From: Fervidobacterium changbaicum
GTDB taxonomy: Bacteria; Thermotogota; Thermotogae; Thermotogales; Fervidobacteriaceae
Assembly (NCBI RefSeq): GCF_004117075.1
Contig: NZ_CP026721.1
Span: forward strand, 248,001 to 312,000
Direction of reading: 5' to 3'
Length of the DNA: 64,000 bases
The notes beneath the pieces are model-generated. The model was given only the letters and a program-made list of their open reading frames with translations, ran no database searches and was not told where the DNA came from. Of the stretch, positions 54,378 through 62,849 are shown one piece after another. Positions within the stretch are counted from its first letter, which is position 1. Every line of letters starts with the position of its first letter. The position numbers were made by a program, and so were the translations under genes.

Positions 54378-55064
54378 TTACTGCATACATTCGATTGTTT
54401 CACCAGGCTTCATTATAATGCACTTAATTCCCATCTTCTCAACTTCGGTTTTGAATCTTTCAGGATCAGCTTTGATGATGTCCCATGTGTTATAGTGCAT
54501 TGGAACGACCACTTTAGGCTTTATCATTTCAACGGCTACTATGGCATCCTCGACATCCATGACAAAGTTTCCACCGATTGGAAGAAATGCAAGGTCTACA
54601 CCTTTGATTAGTTCCATTTCTTTTGTTAATCCTGTGTCGCCTGCGTGGTATATGGTTTTACTTTCTGCTTTTATCAAGAATCCGCAAGGATTACCACCGT
54701 AAATCACCTTGTCACCCTCGTGAATCCCAGATCCATGGATAGCTGGTGTCAGTTTTACTTTGCCGAATTCAAAATAATAAACACCACCAACATGCATCGG
54801 ATGAACCTTGCAACCTTTGGACTGGAGATAATTGCACAACTCGAAGTTGGCAATGACAGTTGCACCGTATTTTTTTGATAGTTCGACCGCATCACCAACA
54901 TGATCTCCATGACCGTGGGTCACCAAGATGTAGTCCAACTTCGGTAGTTCGAATCCCTTTGGGTACGCAGGATTACCAGTGATGAATGGATCGATAATTA
55001 CGTTGTACTTTCCTTCGATTTCGCTAATCAAAACTGCTGCGTGTCCTAAGAACGTTACTTTCAT
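54378..55064 (-). CDS. Metal-dependent hydrolase, UPF0173 family
   Basis: A 228-residue metallo-beta-lactamase-fold protein: [36 protein letters not shown] (HXHXDH), YHAGDTGL and VPMHYNTW. The physiological substrate is unknown. It follows the 149-residue unknown gene by 38 bases and may belong to the nqr transcript. Confidence 0.92.
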   Translation of the reverse strand: MKVTFLGHAAVLISEIEGKYNVIIDPFITGNPAYPKGFELPKLDYILVTHGHGDHVGDAVELSKKYGATVIANFELCNYLQSKGCKVHPMHVGGVYYFEFGKVKLTPAIHGSGIHEGDKVIYGGNPCGFLIKAESKTIYHAGDTGLTKEMELIKGVDLAFLPIGGNFVMDVEDAIVAVEMIKPKVVVPMHYNTWDIIKADPERFKTEVEKMGIKCIIMKPGETIECMQ

Positions 55065-55102
55065 AGTTCTCTACCCCCCTTTGAAAAGTTTTTGCGTTAT
55101 AT

Positions 55103-55552
55103 TTATTCATACAGCGCGGCTTTTATTAAAGTTGGTTCTAGCCTGAATTTTGCGCCTTTACCCTGCAAGAAATGGTGAGCAGCAAGCAAGTGTATTGATA
55201 ACTCACTGAACATGATTTCCTTACCGTTGTTTAAGTTCCTTACGACAGCAACCCTCTTTCTGAAAATTCCATCCTGGAACGGGCATGGTAGAAATCCCCT
55301 TGCTTCATCCACTCTTATCTCCCATTTATCATATTTTATCGGTTCTCCAAGACCTTTCAAGCCCTCCTTCATAAGTTTTCTCATAAGTTTTGCCACTTCA
55401 ACGAAATCTAAGCCAAGGTACTGAAATTCTTCCTCATCTGCGGCTATTATGTCTACAATATTTCTATCATCTTCTCCCAAAAAGCCGTCTGCTGTGATTT
55501 TTCCAGGTTTCATGTTCTCTTGAGCTTTAATATATTTGGGAGTCATTTTCAT
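55103..55552 (-). CDS. Conserved protein of unknown function downstream of nqrF
   Basis: A 149-residue soluble protein without a recognised family. Landmarks are EARGFLPCPFQDGIFRKRVAVVRNLNNG and a C-terminal HLLAAHHFLQGKGAKFRLEP. It has a single Cys and three clustered His, which might bind a metal. The ATG follows GGGGGG, 19 bases after nqrF, so it is probably co-transcribed with the redox complex. Confidence 0.65.
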   Translation of the reverse strand: MKMTPKYIKAQENMKPGKITADGFLGEDDRNIVDIIAADEEEFQYLGLDFVEVAKLMRKLMKEGLKGLGEPIKYDKWEIRVDEARGFLPCPFQDGIFRKRVAVVRNLNNGKEIMFSELSIHLLAAHHFLQGKGAKFRLEPTLIKAALYE

Positions 55553-55571
55553 GCTTATCCCCCCCTGTCAA

Positions 55572-56681
55572 TTATGCGAATTTGTCGTAGTAAACATCTT
55601 TGATTCCGTGCTTGTCAAACACCTGTATACACGCGTTTATCATTCCTGGACTACCGCACAGGTATCCTTCCTTTGAATTGTCGGTTGGTATTACACTTGA
55701 CAAATATTTATCCAAAACATTTGTAATCAACCCAACCTCGCCTTTCCAATCATCCTCAGGGAGTGGTTCTGAAAGGGCAGGGATAAAGTGGAACCTTGGC
55801 CATTTCTTTTCCAGCTCCTGGAATAGTTCCACGTAGTAGAGGTCTCGTTTACTACGTGCACCGAAGAAATACCACACATTTCTATCGGTAATTCCCCGTT
55901 CCCACATATCGAGTATAATTGATTTTATCGGTGCCATACCGCTTCCACCAGCCACCATTATCATGTCTGCGTTTGTGTCTCTCATGTAGAATTCTCCAAA
56001 CGGACCTACAACTTCGACTACATCTCCTTCCTTCATGTACTTATGAACGTACGTGGTCGCTATTCCGCCTGGCACTAATCTTATCAATAACTCAATGTGG
56101 TTCTTATCGCTTGGAGAAGATGATATAGAATATGCCCTTTGCGTAGGTTCCTTTATGTTCTCGTACGGTGGAATGACCAACTGTACGTATTGACCTGCTT
56201 TGAAGTTTATCTCGTTAGGTTCGACCAGCCGAATCCGAACTTCTTTGATGTCATAAGTCACATCCTTTAAATTTTCGACTATACCTTTGAATTTCCTTAT
56301 ATTGAAAAGTTCTTCAGGTAAGTATATTTTTATGTCCTTTTTCAACTTTATCTGACAAGCTAAGCGGATATTTTCTTTGATTTCATCTTTTGACATGTAC
56401 GGTAGTTCGGTAGGCAAATGTGGTCCCACATCAGAAAGCACTTTCACTTTACATGCACCGCAACTACCTCGCCCGCCACATGCTGATGGTACAAAAATTC
56501 CAGTTGAGCTAAGTGTTTGCAAAAGCGGTGCTCCACCTTTGACCTTGAGCTTCTTCTTTCCATCGTTTATATCGATTTCTACTTCCCCGTAGTTGTTAAC
56601 AATACCATCAACGACAACAATCATCAAAGCAAGAACAGAACTGATTACGGAAACAACTAAAGGAGCAACGATTATTTCCAT
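55572..56681 (-). CDS. nqrF: NQR-type complex subunit F (NADH-oxidising flavoprotein)
   Basis: A 369-residue protein with an N-terminal transmembrane helix (about 4-26), a 2Fe-2S ferredoxin domain (ACGGRGSCGACKV with a later Cys in LACQI), an FAD domain (AYSISSSPSD, after PTQR) and an NAD-binding domain (MVAGGSGMAPIKSI, GYLCGSPGMINAC). It oxidises NADH and feeds electrons to the other subunits. The ATG at 56681 is eight bases after AGGGG. It is the last nqr gene. Confidence 0.93.
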   Translation of the reverse strand: MEIIVAPLVVSVISSVLALMIVVVDGIVNNYGEVEIDINDGKKKLKVKGGAPLLQTLSSTGIFVPSACGGRGSCGACKVKVLSDVGPHLPTELPYMSKDEIKENIRLACQIKLKKDIKIYLPEELFNIRKFKGIVENLKDVTYDIKEVRIRLVEPNEINFKAGQYVQLVIPPYENIKEPTQRAYSISSSPSDKNHIELLIRLVPGGIATTYVHKYMKEGDVVEVVGPFGEFYMRDTNADMIMVAGGSGMAPIKSIILDMWERGITDRNVWYFFGARSKRDLYYVELFQELEKKWPRFHFIPALSEPLPEDDWKGEVGLITNVLDKYLSSVIPTDNSKEGYLCGSPGMINACIQVFDKHGIKDVYYDKFA

Positions 56682-56701
56682 TGACATCACCCCTAATCTA
56701 A

Positions 56702-57298
56702 TTACTGAACGTTAATCATACCTGCAAAGCCGATGAAAGCCATAGCCATAATGCCGATAGTTATGAGTGTTATCCCAACACCTTTAAGTGGAGCGGGCAC
56801 CGGTGCATTTTCCGTCTTTTTTCTTATGGCAGCTAAAAGAACTATAGCAAGCCACCACCCTATACCACTGCCAAGCCCGAAAAGGACTGACTGAATAAAG
56901 GAATAATTTCTAAGTTGCATAAACAGGGCAACACCTAAAATTGCACAATTCACTGTTATCAAAGGTAAGAAGATACCGAGTACCATGTATAGATTTGGAG
57001 AGACCCTATCAATTATCATTTCAAGAACTTGAACAACAGCAGCTATCACGATGATGTAGATTATGTACCTAAGATATCCAAGTTCCATGGGGGTGATAAC
57101 ATACCTTTCCAAAATCCAGTTCAGAGCGGTTGTAATTGTCATCACAAGCGTTACAGCGATACCAAGCCCGTTTGAAGACTTCAGATCTTTTGAAATGGAT
57201 ATAAACGAACACATTCCAAGGAAATTAGTCAACAAGATATTACTTGTGAAAATTGAGGCGAAAAAGAGAACCAACGGGTTAATATTTGGGTACATCAT
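56702..57298 (-). CDS. nqrE: NQR-type complex subunit E
   Basis: A 198-residue membrane protein with six helices, homologous to NqrE/RnfA. It has the conserved half-membrane Cys-bearing segments NFLGMCSF and LITVNCAILGVALF, the NqrD/E Fe-S cluster sites in recent structural models. Its ATG overlaps the nqrD stop. Confidence 0.93.
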   Translation of the reverse strand: MMYPNINPLVLFFASIFTSNILLTNFLGMCSFISISKDLKSSNGLGIAVTLVMTITTALNWILERYVITPMELGYLRYIIYIIVIAAVVQVLEMIIDRVSPNLYMVLGIFLPLITVNCAILGVALFMQLRNYSFIQSVLFGLGSGIGWWLAIVLLAAIRKKTENAPVPAPLKGVGITLITIGIMAMAFIGFAGMINVQ

Positions 57299-57930
57299 TT
57301 CTTTTCACCTCCTGATGGTTGACTTGTTTTGCTTATATCTTTTTTAATCTGCATCTCCCTTGCTATCCATATAAAAGAAGCCAGCACGAAAAATGCGCTT
57401 GGTGGCATAACCATTATTGTCCATTTAGGGAAGGAAGCAGGCAACACTTGGATTCCGAGAACCGTACCGAAACCCAGCAATTCCCTAAAAAACGCAACAA
57501 CAACCAAAACAAACATGTATCCAAGGCCTGCGGTAAAGCCGTCCCAGAACGAAATAAGTGGTCTGTTTCCTTGTGCGAATGCTTCGGCGCGTCCCATAAT
57601 GATACAGTTCGTGATTATCAAGCCAACGTATGGTCCAAGTGCTTTGCTCACATCAGGCACGTAGGCTCTGAGGACTATATCAACCATGATAACGTAGAAA
57701 GAAATAACGAGAACTTGAGTTATCATCCTGACTTTTCTGGGAATAAGGTTTCTCATTGCGGATATGGTGAAGTTGGAAAGGGCTGTTACGAGTGTGACAC
57801 CGATAGTCATTATAAGCGTGTTTCTCAGATTGTTTGTGACAGCCAGCGTTGAGCATATACCCAGAATTTGTACAATTACCGGGTTTTCGAGCCAGAAGTT
57901 ATTTTTCAGTATCTTTTTGAAATCTGACAT
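57295..57930 (-). CDS. nqrD: NQR-type complex subunit D
   Basis: A 211-residue membrane protein homologous to NqrD/RnfE, with PVIVQILGICSTLAVTNN and VGLIITNCIIMGRAEAFAQ carrying the paired cysteines (C and NC). The C-terminal tail is short and polar. It overlaps nqrE and starts one base after nqrC ends. Confidence 0.94.
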   Translation of the reverse strand: MSDFKKILKNNFWLENPVIVQILGICSTLAVTNNLRNTLIMTIGVTLVTALSNFTISAMRNLIPRKVRMITQVLVISFYVIMVDIVLRAYVPDVSKALGPYVGLIITNCIIMGRAEAFAQGNRPLISFWDGFTAGLGYMFVLVVVAFFRELLGFGTVLGIQVLPASFPKWTIMVMPPSAFFVLASFIWIAREMQIKKDISKTSQPSGGEKK

Positions 57931-57931
57931 A

Positions 57932-58540
57932 TCAGTTCACCCCCAGTAATGACTTAAGTATAGGAATGTACGTTGCGATTATCTTTTCTATAGATTTGGA
58001 AGTCAAGGTTGCACCTGTTATCGCATCAACTTGACCATCATCTTTAGAGTCAGGTACCTTTGTTGTTGAGACTACTACTTTTCCATCTACTATTGATTCA
58101 TTTCTAAACTGTTCTTTGAACCAGTTTTCTTCTATTCGCCCACCTAAACCGGGTGTTTCGCTTTGAGATATGAAATCTATGCCTACAACCTTTGAAACAT
58201 CGCTGTTTACAGCAAGAACGCCTGATATGTTTCCCCACAGCCCGCTACCGCTGAACAGTATTGCGTAAATCATGTCACCGTTCACCTCTGAAGAAAAAAC
58301 CTTGTAGGAGTCCTTTGTTTCCACTTTAACTTTCGAGTTGAAAGTATTGATCGCGTCTTCATCGCTGGCATACTGAATTCCCATAGCATTGAGAACGGCT
58401 CGAATTGTGAATAACTCTTGATTTCTTTTAACCTGCTGCGCTGTTAACACATTTAATCCGGAAAGAACAACGAGAAAAATAAACGAGGTAATGAACGTAA
58501 AGACAACAGTGTAAACCTTACTTTCCCTGTCGAACTTCAT
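57932..58540 (-). CDS. nqrC: NQR-type complex subunit C (covalent FMN)
   Basis: A 202-residue protein with one transmembrane helix (about 12-32) and an extracytoplasmic FMN-binding domain. The flavinylation site is the S/TGAT-type motif in DAITGATLTSKSIEK; the acceptor Thr is visible. It also has TPGLGGRIEENWFKEQF. The start overlaps nqrB (ATGA). It is shorter than proteobacterial NqrC (about 260). Confidence 0.94.
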   Translation of the reverse strand: MKFDRESKVYTVVFTFITSFIFLVVLSGLNVLTAQQVKRNQELFTIRAVLNAMGIQYASDEDAINTFNSKVKVETKDSYKVFSSEVNGDMIYAILFSGSGLWGNISGVLAVNSDVSKVVGIDFISQSETPGLGGRIEENWFKEQFRNESIVDGKVVVSTTKVPDSKDDGQVDAITGATLTSKSIEKIIATYIPILKSLLGVN

Positions 58541-59496
58541 GCTTCCACCTTCTTCCCAGAAGCATCGTTGCCAGCAGTAGTTTTGGTAACCTTCTTAGTT
58601 TTCTTGTCCTTGATAATTTCGTCCAGAAGCGGGGCGAACATATTTCCAATCAATATTGCAAAGCTCCAGCCCTCTGAGAACAGGGAGAAGGTTCGAATGA
58701 TAACTCCGGAAAATCCAATAATTATTCCGTAAATCCACATCGACTTTATTTTCTTAGGTGCGGTAATAGGTTCTGTTGCCATGAATACCGTGACAAAGAG
58801 TAGGCTTCCAGAAACGATTGCAGGAAGTATAGGGAGTGCTTTCGCAACGTTGAAAACATCGAGCAAAAACGTAAGTAATACAGCTGAGCCATATGTTGAA
58901 ACCATTAATCTCCAGTTCGCTGTTTTGGTCCATATCAGGTAAATTGCCGCCAGCAGTATTAGGAAAACGGGCGCTTCTCCTAAAGAACCAGCACGCCAAC
59001 CGAGTAGCAGATTCCACATATTTACGCCTTCCCCGTTTCTAAGAATCTGCAATGGTGTAGCGGAAGTTGTAGCGTCCAAACCAAACAAAGATGGTTTGAG
59101 CCAGCCGGTTGTCATGTAAAGTGGGAATGTTATATAAATGAACAACCTACCTACAATTGCAGGATTAAAAACATTTCTTCCAAATCCGCCGTAGACTTCC
59201 TTTCCAAAAGCTATGCCGAAGGCGATTCCAATTACTGCGACCCAAAATGGGACAGATGGTGGTAGGGAAAGTAAGAACAGCATGGCTGTCACAAGAACCG
59301 CTTGACTTACGGGTTTGTTCCTGCGCTTTTCGAACAGGTATTCTACAAGAATTGCTGTTAAAAAGACCCAAAAACCAAGCCAGATTACTCTTAGTCCGTA
59401 AGCAAATATGGAAAACAAAAGTATAGGTGTGAGTGCATAAAGCATTTTCAACATCATCGGCTGTTTCTGGAACTTTACAAAATTTGTAGGACCCAT
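58537..59496 (-). CDS. nqrB: NQR-type complex subunit B
   Basis: A 319-residue membrane protein with about ten helices, homologous to NqrB/RnfD. The FMN acceptor is the Thr in TTSATPLQIL. GFGRNVFNPAIVGRLF and the later MATEPITAPKK are family landmarks. The open frame reaches 59541, but the ATG at 59496 fits the AGGGGGC site and normal length better. It is the first nqr gene here: the nqrA gene that normally precedes it is absent. Confidence 0.92.
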   Translation of the reverse strand: MGPTNFVKFQKQPMMLKMLYALTPILLFSIFAYGLRVIWLGFWVFLTAILVEYLFEKRRNKPVSQAVLVTAMLFLLSLPPSVPFWVAVIGIAFGIAFGKEVYGGFGRNVFNPAIVGRLFIYITFPLYMTTGWLKPSLFGLDATTSATPLQILRNGEGVNMWNLLLGWRAGSLGEAPVFLILLAAIYLIWTKTANWRLMVSTYGSAVLLTFLLDVFNVAKALPILPAIVSGSLLFVTVFMATEPITAPKKIKSMWIYGIIIGFSGVIIRTFSLFSEGWSFAILIGNMFAPLLDEIIKDKKTKKVTKTTAGNDASGKKVEA

Positions 59497-59566
59497 TCGG
59501 ACATCGCCCCCTTTCACACGTGTTGGAATAAAAAACATCAAACAGATGCTGTTTCATACCAAGAAG

Positions 59567-59572
59567 ATTATA
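59567..59572 (-). promoter_or_regulatory. Extended -10 promoter of the nqr operon
   Basis: On the minus strand TATAAT is preceded by TGG, about 70 bases before the nqrB ATG. The palindrome at 59540-59554 is between promoter and start. Confidence 0.5.
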
Positions 59573-59784
59573 CCATAATTTTAACAGGGTCTAACATTGT
59601 CCATTACAAACGGTACGACAAAGTTTCAAAAGTTGAGAGAATAAGATATTTAGCTACAACTACTGAAAATTAACGAGAAGAGTTCTTACATGGTCTTGCA
59701 GATATAAACTAACTTAAGAAAGTTATTTCAAGTCTTTGTTTAGACAGAATAAAATTTCTTAGGTTTTTCTAAGCTTGTTTGTGG

Positions 59785-59790
59785 TATAAT
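59785..59790 (+). promoter_or_regulatory. Extended -10 promoter of the cytochrome-b5-like gene
   Basis: TATAAT preceded by TGG, 33 bases before the ATG. Confidence 0.5.
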
Positions 59791-59823
59791 AATTTTAGAC
59801 CACAGTCCTTAGGAGGTGAAAGC

Positions 59824-60705
59824 ATGAGGAATAGCAAGTTAACAGCAGTTTTGTTTTTATTAATTGCGTCAGCGAGCATTCTTTTGGCTGGTCATTTAGA
59901 CAGCTACTTCAATATTCAAAAGTTCAAAGGAGAGTACAAAATCATCTCTTCTGAGACGCTTCAAAAGGCTTCAGGATGGGTATCTGTTGAAGGTGTTGTT
60001 TACAATCTCGGCACCTCTGCACCTGCCAAGAAGCAAGTGAAATTATCGGAAATAGACGCTAAGCAGCTTTCAAACGACAAAATAGTCGGCTTGCTTGGAA
60101 TTACCATTTCTGAGCTCTCTAAGTACAACGGTAAGAATGCACCAACAATGGTCGCTGTCAGCGGTATTGTTTACGATCTTTCTTCATCAAAGTCGTGGAG
60201 TGGAGGCAATCACAAGAATCAACACGTTGCTGGTCAGGATTTGACTTACGACATTTTGAAACTTTCACCTCACGGAATATCAAGAATAAAGTCCTTCCCA
60301 TCGTACGGAGTTCTTGTCTTTACCCCGGATGAATTGATCAAGTACAATGGAAAAAAGGATAAGAAGATTTACGTTTCTGTTTTCGGAATTGTATATGACG
60401 CAACGTATTCGAAAAGGTTCAGCAATGGAGAACATTACGGACATGATATGGGAGTAGACCTAACGAGCGAGATCCTATCCCTACAGGGGCACGTTAGTTT
60501 ATTGAACAAGTTGTACGCAATCGGGTTGTACGTTTTCAATGAGAAGAGCATATCGAAATTCAACGGAAAAGATAACAAGCCATTTGTAATAGTTAAGGAG
60601 CTTGTTTACGACATATCCAGAAATTCTCAAGGAATTCAATCGGGAAGCGTTTTTGACGGTCAGCCGCGCCAAGAATGGCTGCTTGTCGGTTTTAAACTAA
60701 ATTGA
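59824..60705 (+). CDS. Exported protein with tandem cytochrome-b5-like domains
   Basis: A 293-residue protein with a signal peptide (about 1-22) and repeated units beginning (S/T)xxELxKYNGK and GIVYD. Two units are complete: residues about 93-165 and 166-238. Each has a His pair with identical 16-residue spacing: H134/H150 (QHVAGQDL, LSPHG) and H207/H223 (GHDMGVDL, LQGHV), the positions expected for axial heme ligands. An upstream unit (about 45-90) and a C-terminal one (239-293) lack the pair. The protein is probably extracytoplasmic and heme-binding. The ATG at 59824 follows AGGAGGTG. Confidence 0.8.
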   Translation: MRNSKLTAVLFLLIASASILLAGHLDSYFNIQKFKGEYKIISSETLQKASGWVSVEGVVYNLGTSAPAKKQVKLSEIDAKQLSNDKIVGLLGITISELSKYNGKNAPTMVAVSGIVYDLSSSKSWSGGNHKNQHVAGQDLTYDILKLSPHGISRIKSFPSYGVLVFTPDELIKYNGKKDKKIYVSVFGIVYDATYSKRFSNGEHYGHDMGVDLTSEILSLQGHVSLLNKLYAIGLYVFNEKSISKFNGKDNKPFVIVKELVYDISRNSQGIQSGSVFDGQPRQEWLLVGFKLN

Positions 60706-60723
60706 AATAGAGGTGCTATGCAT

Positions 60724-61101
60724 ATGACTTATCAGATTTTGGGAATAACAAGTGCGGTGCTGTTATTTTTCCAGATTTCCCTATTTGTTTTCAGAAGGAT
60801 TTATAAATATCTGCCAAAAAAACCTACTTGGTTCCCACTAATTCTTAAGTTCCTTAGGCGCGCTCATGTGTACACTGGGATAGCGCTTTTGATTGTTGGA
60901 TTCATTCACGGTTATCTCGCTCTTGGAACTATAAGATTGCACACAGGACTTATACTCTGGTTGGGTATTCTACTTGCTTTCGTTGGTTTTCTATTTAAAA
61001 ACAAAGTAGGTAAAAAGTGGATATTTTATCACAGAATCATGGGATTTGTTCTTATCGCATTATTTTTTGTACACTACTTTTTCCCATGGCTTCTTAAATA
61101 G
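60724..61101 (+). CDS. Small His-rich cytochrome-b-like membrane protein
   Basis: A 125-residue protein with four hydrophobic helices. Five His lie at helix positions: H48 (RRAHVYTG), H62 (GFIHGYL), H73 (RLHTG), H103 (FYHRIMG) and H117 (FFVHYF). Pairs on neighbouring helices could hold one or two hemes, as in cytochrome b561 or ferric-reductase-like cores. It follows the cytochrome-b5-like gene by 18 bases, so the two probably form an electron-transfer pair. The ATG at 60724 fits the GAGGTG site better than the one at 60718. Confidence 0.65.
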   Translation: MTYQILGITSAVLLFFQISLFVFRRIYKYLPKKPTWFPLILKFLRRAHVYTGIALLIVGFIHGYLALGTIRLHTGLILWLGILLAFVGFLFKNKVGKKWIFYHRIMGFVLIALFFVHYFFPWLLK

Positions 61102-61131
61102 AGCGATCAGTTATAATTAATCGTGTGCGGC

Positions 61132-61165
61132 CACTTCTGCTGGACTTTAGCAGAAGTGCTTTTTA
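61132..61165 (+). terminator. Terminator after the heme-protein pair
   Basis: A 10-bp stem CACTTCTGCT/AGCAGAAGTG with a 7-nt loop is followed by a T run. Confidence 0.9.
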
Positions 61166-61267
61166 TTTGACTTTTTGTTAACATGGTGGTAAAATGAATT
61201 TAGAAAAAGTTAAACTTGCTTTTTCTTAAAGTACGCAAGTATTTTTCTTTCAATGGAGGTGAGTTTG

Positions 61268-61603
61268 ATGAAATTTCAAGGAACGTGTGGAGAAATCGAA
61301 GTAACAGAAAGGGCCCTGAAGAAGACAGTGTATTATGCTTTGACAGAACTTTCCGATAGGTTAAACGTGTCTGCCAAGAACTGGTTGCAGAAAGTCTTAA
61401 GCGTTTTCTCTTCTGAAGAATCCAATATTGTCATTGTGGAGAGCTCAGATGGTCTCACATTGGACCTTTATGTGGCGATTGGTTACGGTATAAACATTCC
61501 CGAGACCTTTTCCATGGTGAGGGAAAAGATAATCGAATCATTCAAAAAACATCTTGCCTTAGAAAATGTAGATGTGAATATGCATGTTACAGAACTCAGG
61601 TGA
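61268..61603 (+). CDS. Asp23/Gls24 family protein (first copy)
   Basis: A 111-residue protein of the Asp23 family: GTCGEIEVTERALKKTVYYALTE, SSDGLTLDLYVAIGYGINIPETFSMVREKIIESFK and VDVNMHVTELR. The family is linked to the cell envelope in Firmicutes; the role here is unknown. The ATG at 61268 is six bases after GGAGGTG. A related gene lies across the IS110 element at 63042. Confidence 0.8.
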   Translation: MKFQGTCGEIEVTERALKKTVYYALTELSDRLNVSAKNWLQKVLSVFSSEESNIVIVESSDGLTLDLYVAIGYGINIPETFSMVREKIIESFKKHLALENVDVNMHVTELR

Positions 61604-61629
61604 TATGTTTAACAGCATTAAGGAGTCAA

Positions 61630-62829
61630 CTATGCAAAATTAAATTTTTGTTTTGAGTGTGAGATAGCATAATCAATATTGAACTTCTCTTTCTTTCTCA
61701 ACATTGCGTACAACGTTCGCAATAACTTGTGTACTACTGACATTATCGCTTTTTTGTACGGTATACCTTGCTGCCTTTTTCGTTCATAGTATGTTCGGAA
61801 ATATTCGTTGTGAATCACTACACTCACTGCCATTAGCCATAGTATTCGTCTTAGGTGGGCATTGCCCCTTTTCGATATGTGTCCTTCTACTTTGCTTTTG
61901 CCTGATTGGGCAATGCTTGGATCGAGTCCACAATACGCAATGAGTTTTTTGTATGTACTAAATCTTGAGATATCTCCAACTTCTGCCAAGAAATGCATCG
62001 CGCTGTTTTCACCAATACCTGGTATTGACGTGAGTATCTCGATATCAAGGTTTATCGCACTACATTCGCAATATTCTTTCATCATCTTGTCGTATTCTTC
62101 AAGCTGTTGCTGTAAAAATTGTAGTTCTTTGATATTTTGCACAAGAATCTTTTCTTTCATCGGCCAATATTGAGCAATCGAGTTATTAGCGAGTTCTTTA
62201 AGTTTTTGAGCATTAAGTTTTGTACTTCTGCCACGGTCTTTGGAAAAGAACACATCCAGATTACGAGCCTTTTGAATAGCCTTGGCAGAAGGGAAATGAG
62301 AAAGAAGATTGAGGATAGTGTCACTGTAGATATTGGTAACTCTTTCGAGTTCAGGGAAAAGAACGTTGAGCAGTTTTTCGATATTGCCTTTAACTTTTGC
62401 GATGCGGTGGATAATGTTTTCGCGTGCTCTGACAATATCACGAAGCTCAGAGTTGACAAAAGCAGAAGAAGGAATTTGATGTTGTAGGTAAAACAAAGCA
62501 GTAGCGATAATGCGAGCATCGATTTTGTCGGTTTTGGTCTTTCGAAGAGAAGCAAAGTTTTTAACAGTTAGAGGATTAAAAACAGCGCAAGCAAAGTCGT
62601 TGGAAGAAAGGAAAGCCAGAAGGTTGAGATGATAACAGCCAGTAGATTCCATAGCGATGATGATGGATTGTTTTGGGAAGGCAGAGAGTTTGTTTGCGAA
62701 GGAGGAAAACCCTTGTTTGGACATATCGAAAGAAGATTCGAAGATGATGGAACTGGGATTAGAGATAGCGCAGACGTTGAACTTATCCTTGGAAACATCG
62801 ATGCCGACGAAAACAGGGAAGTTATCCAT
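61630..62829 (-). CDS. IS110-family DEDD transposase (recombinase)
   Basis: A 399-residue protein. The N-terminal RuvC-like DEDD domain has VGIDVSKDKFNVCAI, IAMESTGCYHLNLL and KTDKIDARIIATALF. The C-terminal Tnp domain has SIPGIGENSAMHFLAEVGDISRF, IAYCGLDPSIAQSGKS and KRGNAHLRRILWLMAV, with a conserved catalytic Ser in the S(G)K region. The ATG at 62829 has AGGAGG seven bases upstream. The frame is intact. Confidence 0.95.
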   Translation of the reverse strand: MDNFPVFVGIDVSKDKFNVCAISNPSSIIFESSFDMSKQGFSSFANKLSAFPKQSIIIAMESTGCYHLNLLAFLSSNDFACAVFNPLTVKNFASLRKTKTDKIDARIIATALFYLQHQIPSSAFVNSELRDIVRARENIIHRIAKVKGNIEKLLNVLFPELERVTNIYSDTILNLLSHFPSAKAIQKARNLDVFFSKDRGRSTKLNAQKLKELANNSIAQYWPMKEKILVQNIKELQFLQQQLEEYDKMMKEYCECSAINLDIEILTSIPGIGENSAMHFLAEVGDISRFSTYKKLIAYCGLDPSIAQSGKSKVEGHISKRGNAHLRRILWLMAVSVVIHNEYFRTYYERKRQQGIPYKKAIMSVVHKLLRTLYAMLRKKEKFNIDYAISHSKQKFNFA

Positions 62830-62849
62830 GAAAAATCCTCCTTTCGAAT

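Larger units (their letters stand above)
59497..59823. other. Divergent intergenic region between nqrB and the cytochrome-b5-like gene (327 bp)
   Basis: No gene was recognised, and no nqrA remnant is seen. It holds the nqr promoter on the minus strand (59567-59572), the plus-strand promoter at 59785-59790 and an inverted repeat AAACAG-ATG-CTGTTT (59540-59554) in the nqr leader. A CTTAG/CTAAG repeat lies near 59759-59773. Confidence 0.55.

Noticed and set aside
58754-59017. Open frames on other strands or frames inside nqr and dap genes
   Set aside because: They overlap genes with clear family motifs, lack ribosome binding sites and have atypical composition, so they are shadows.
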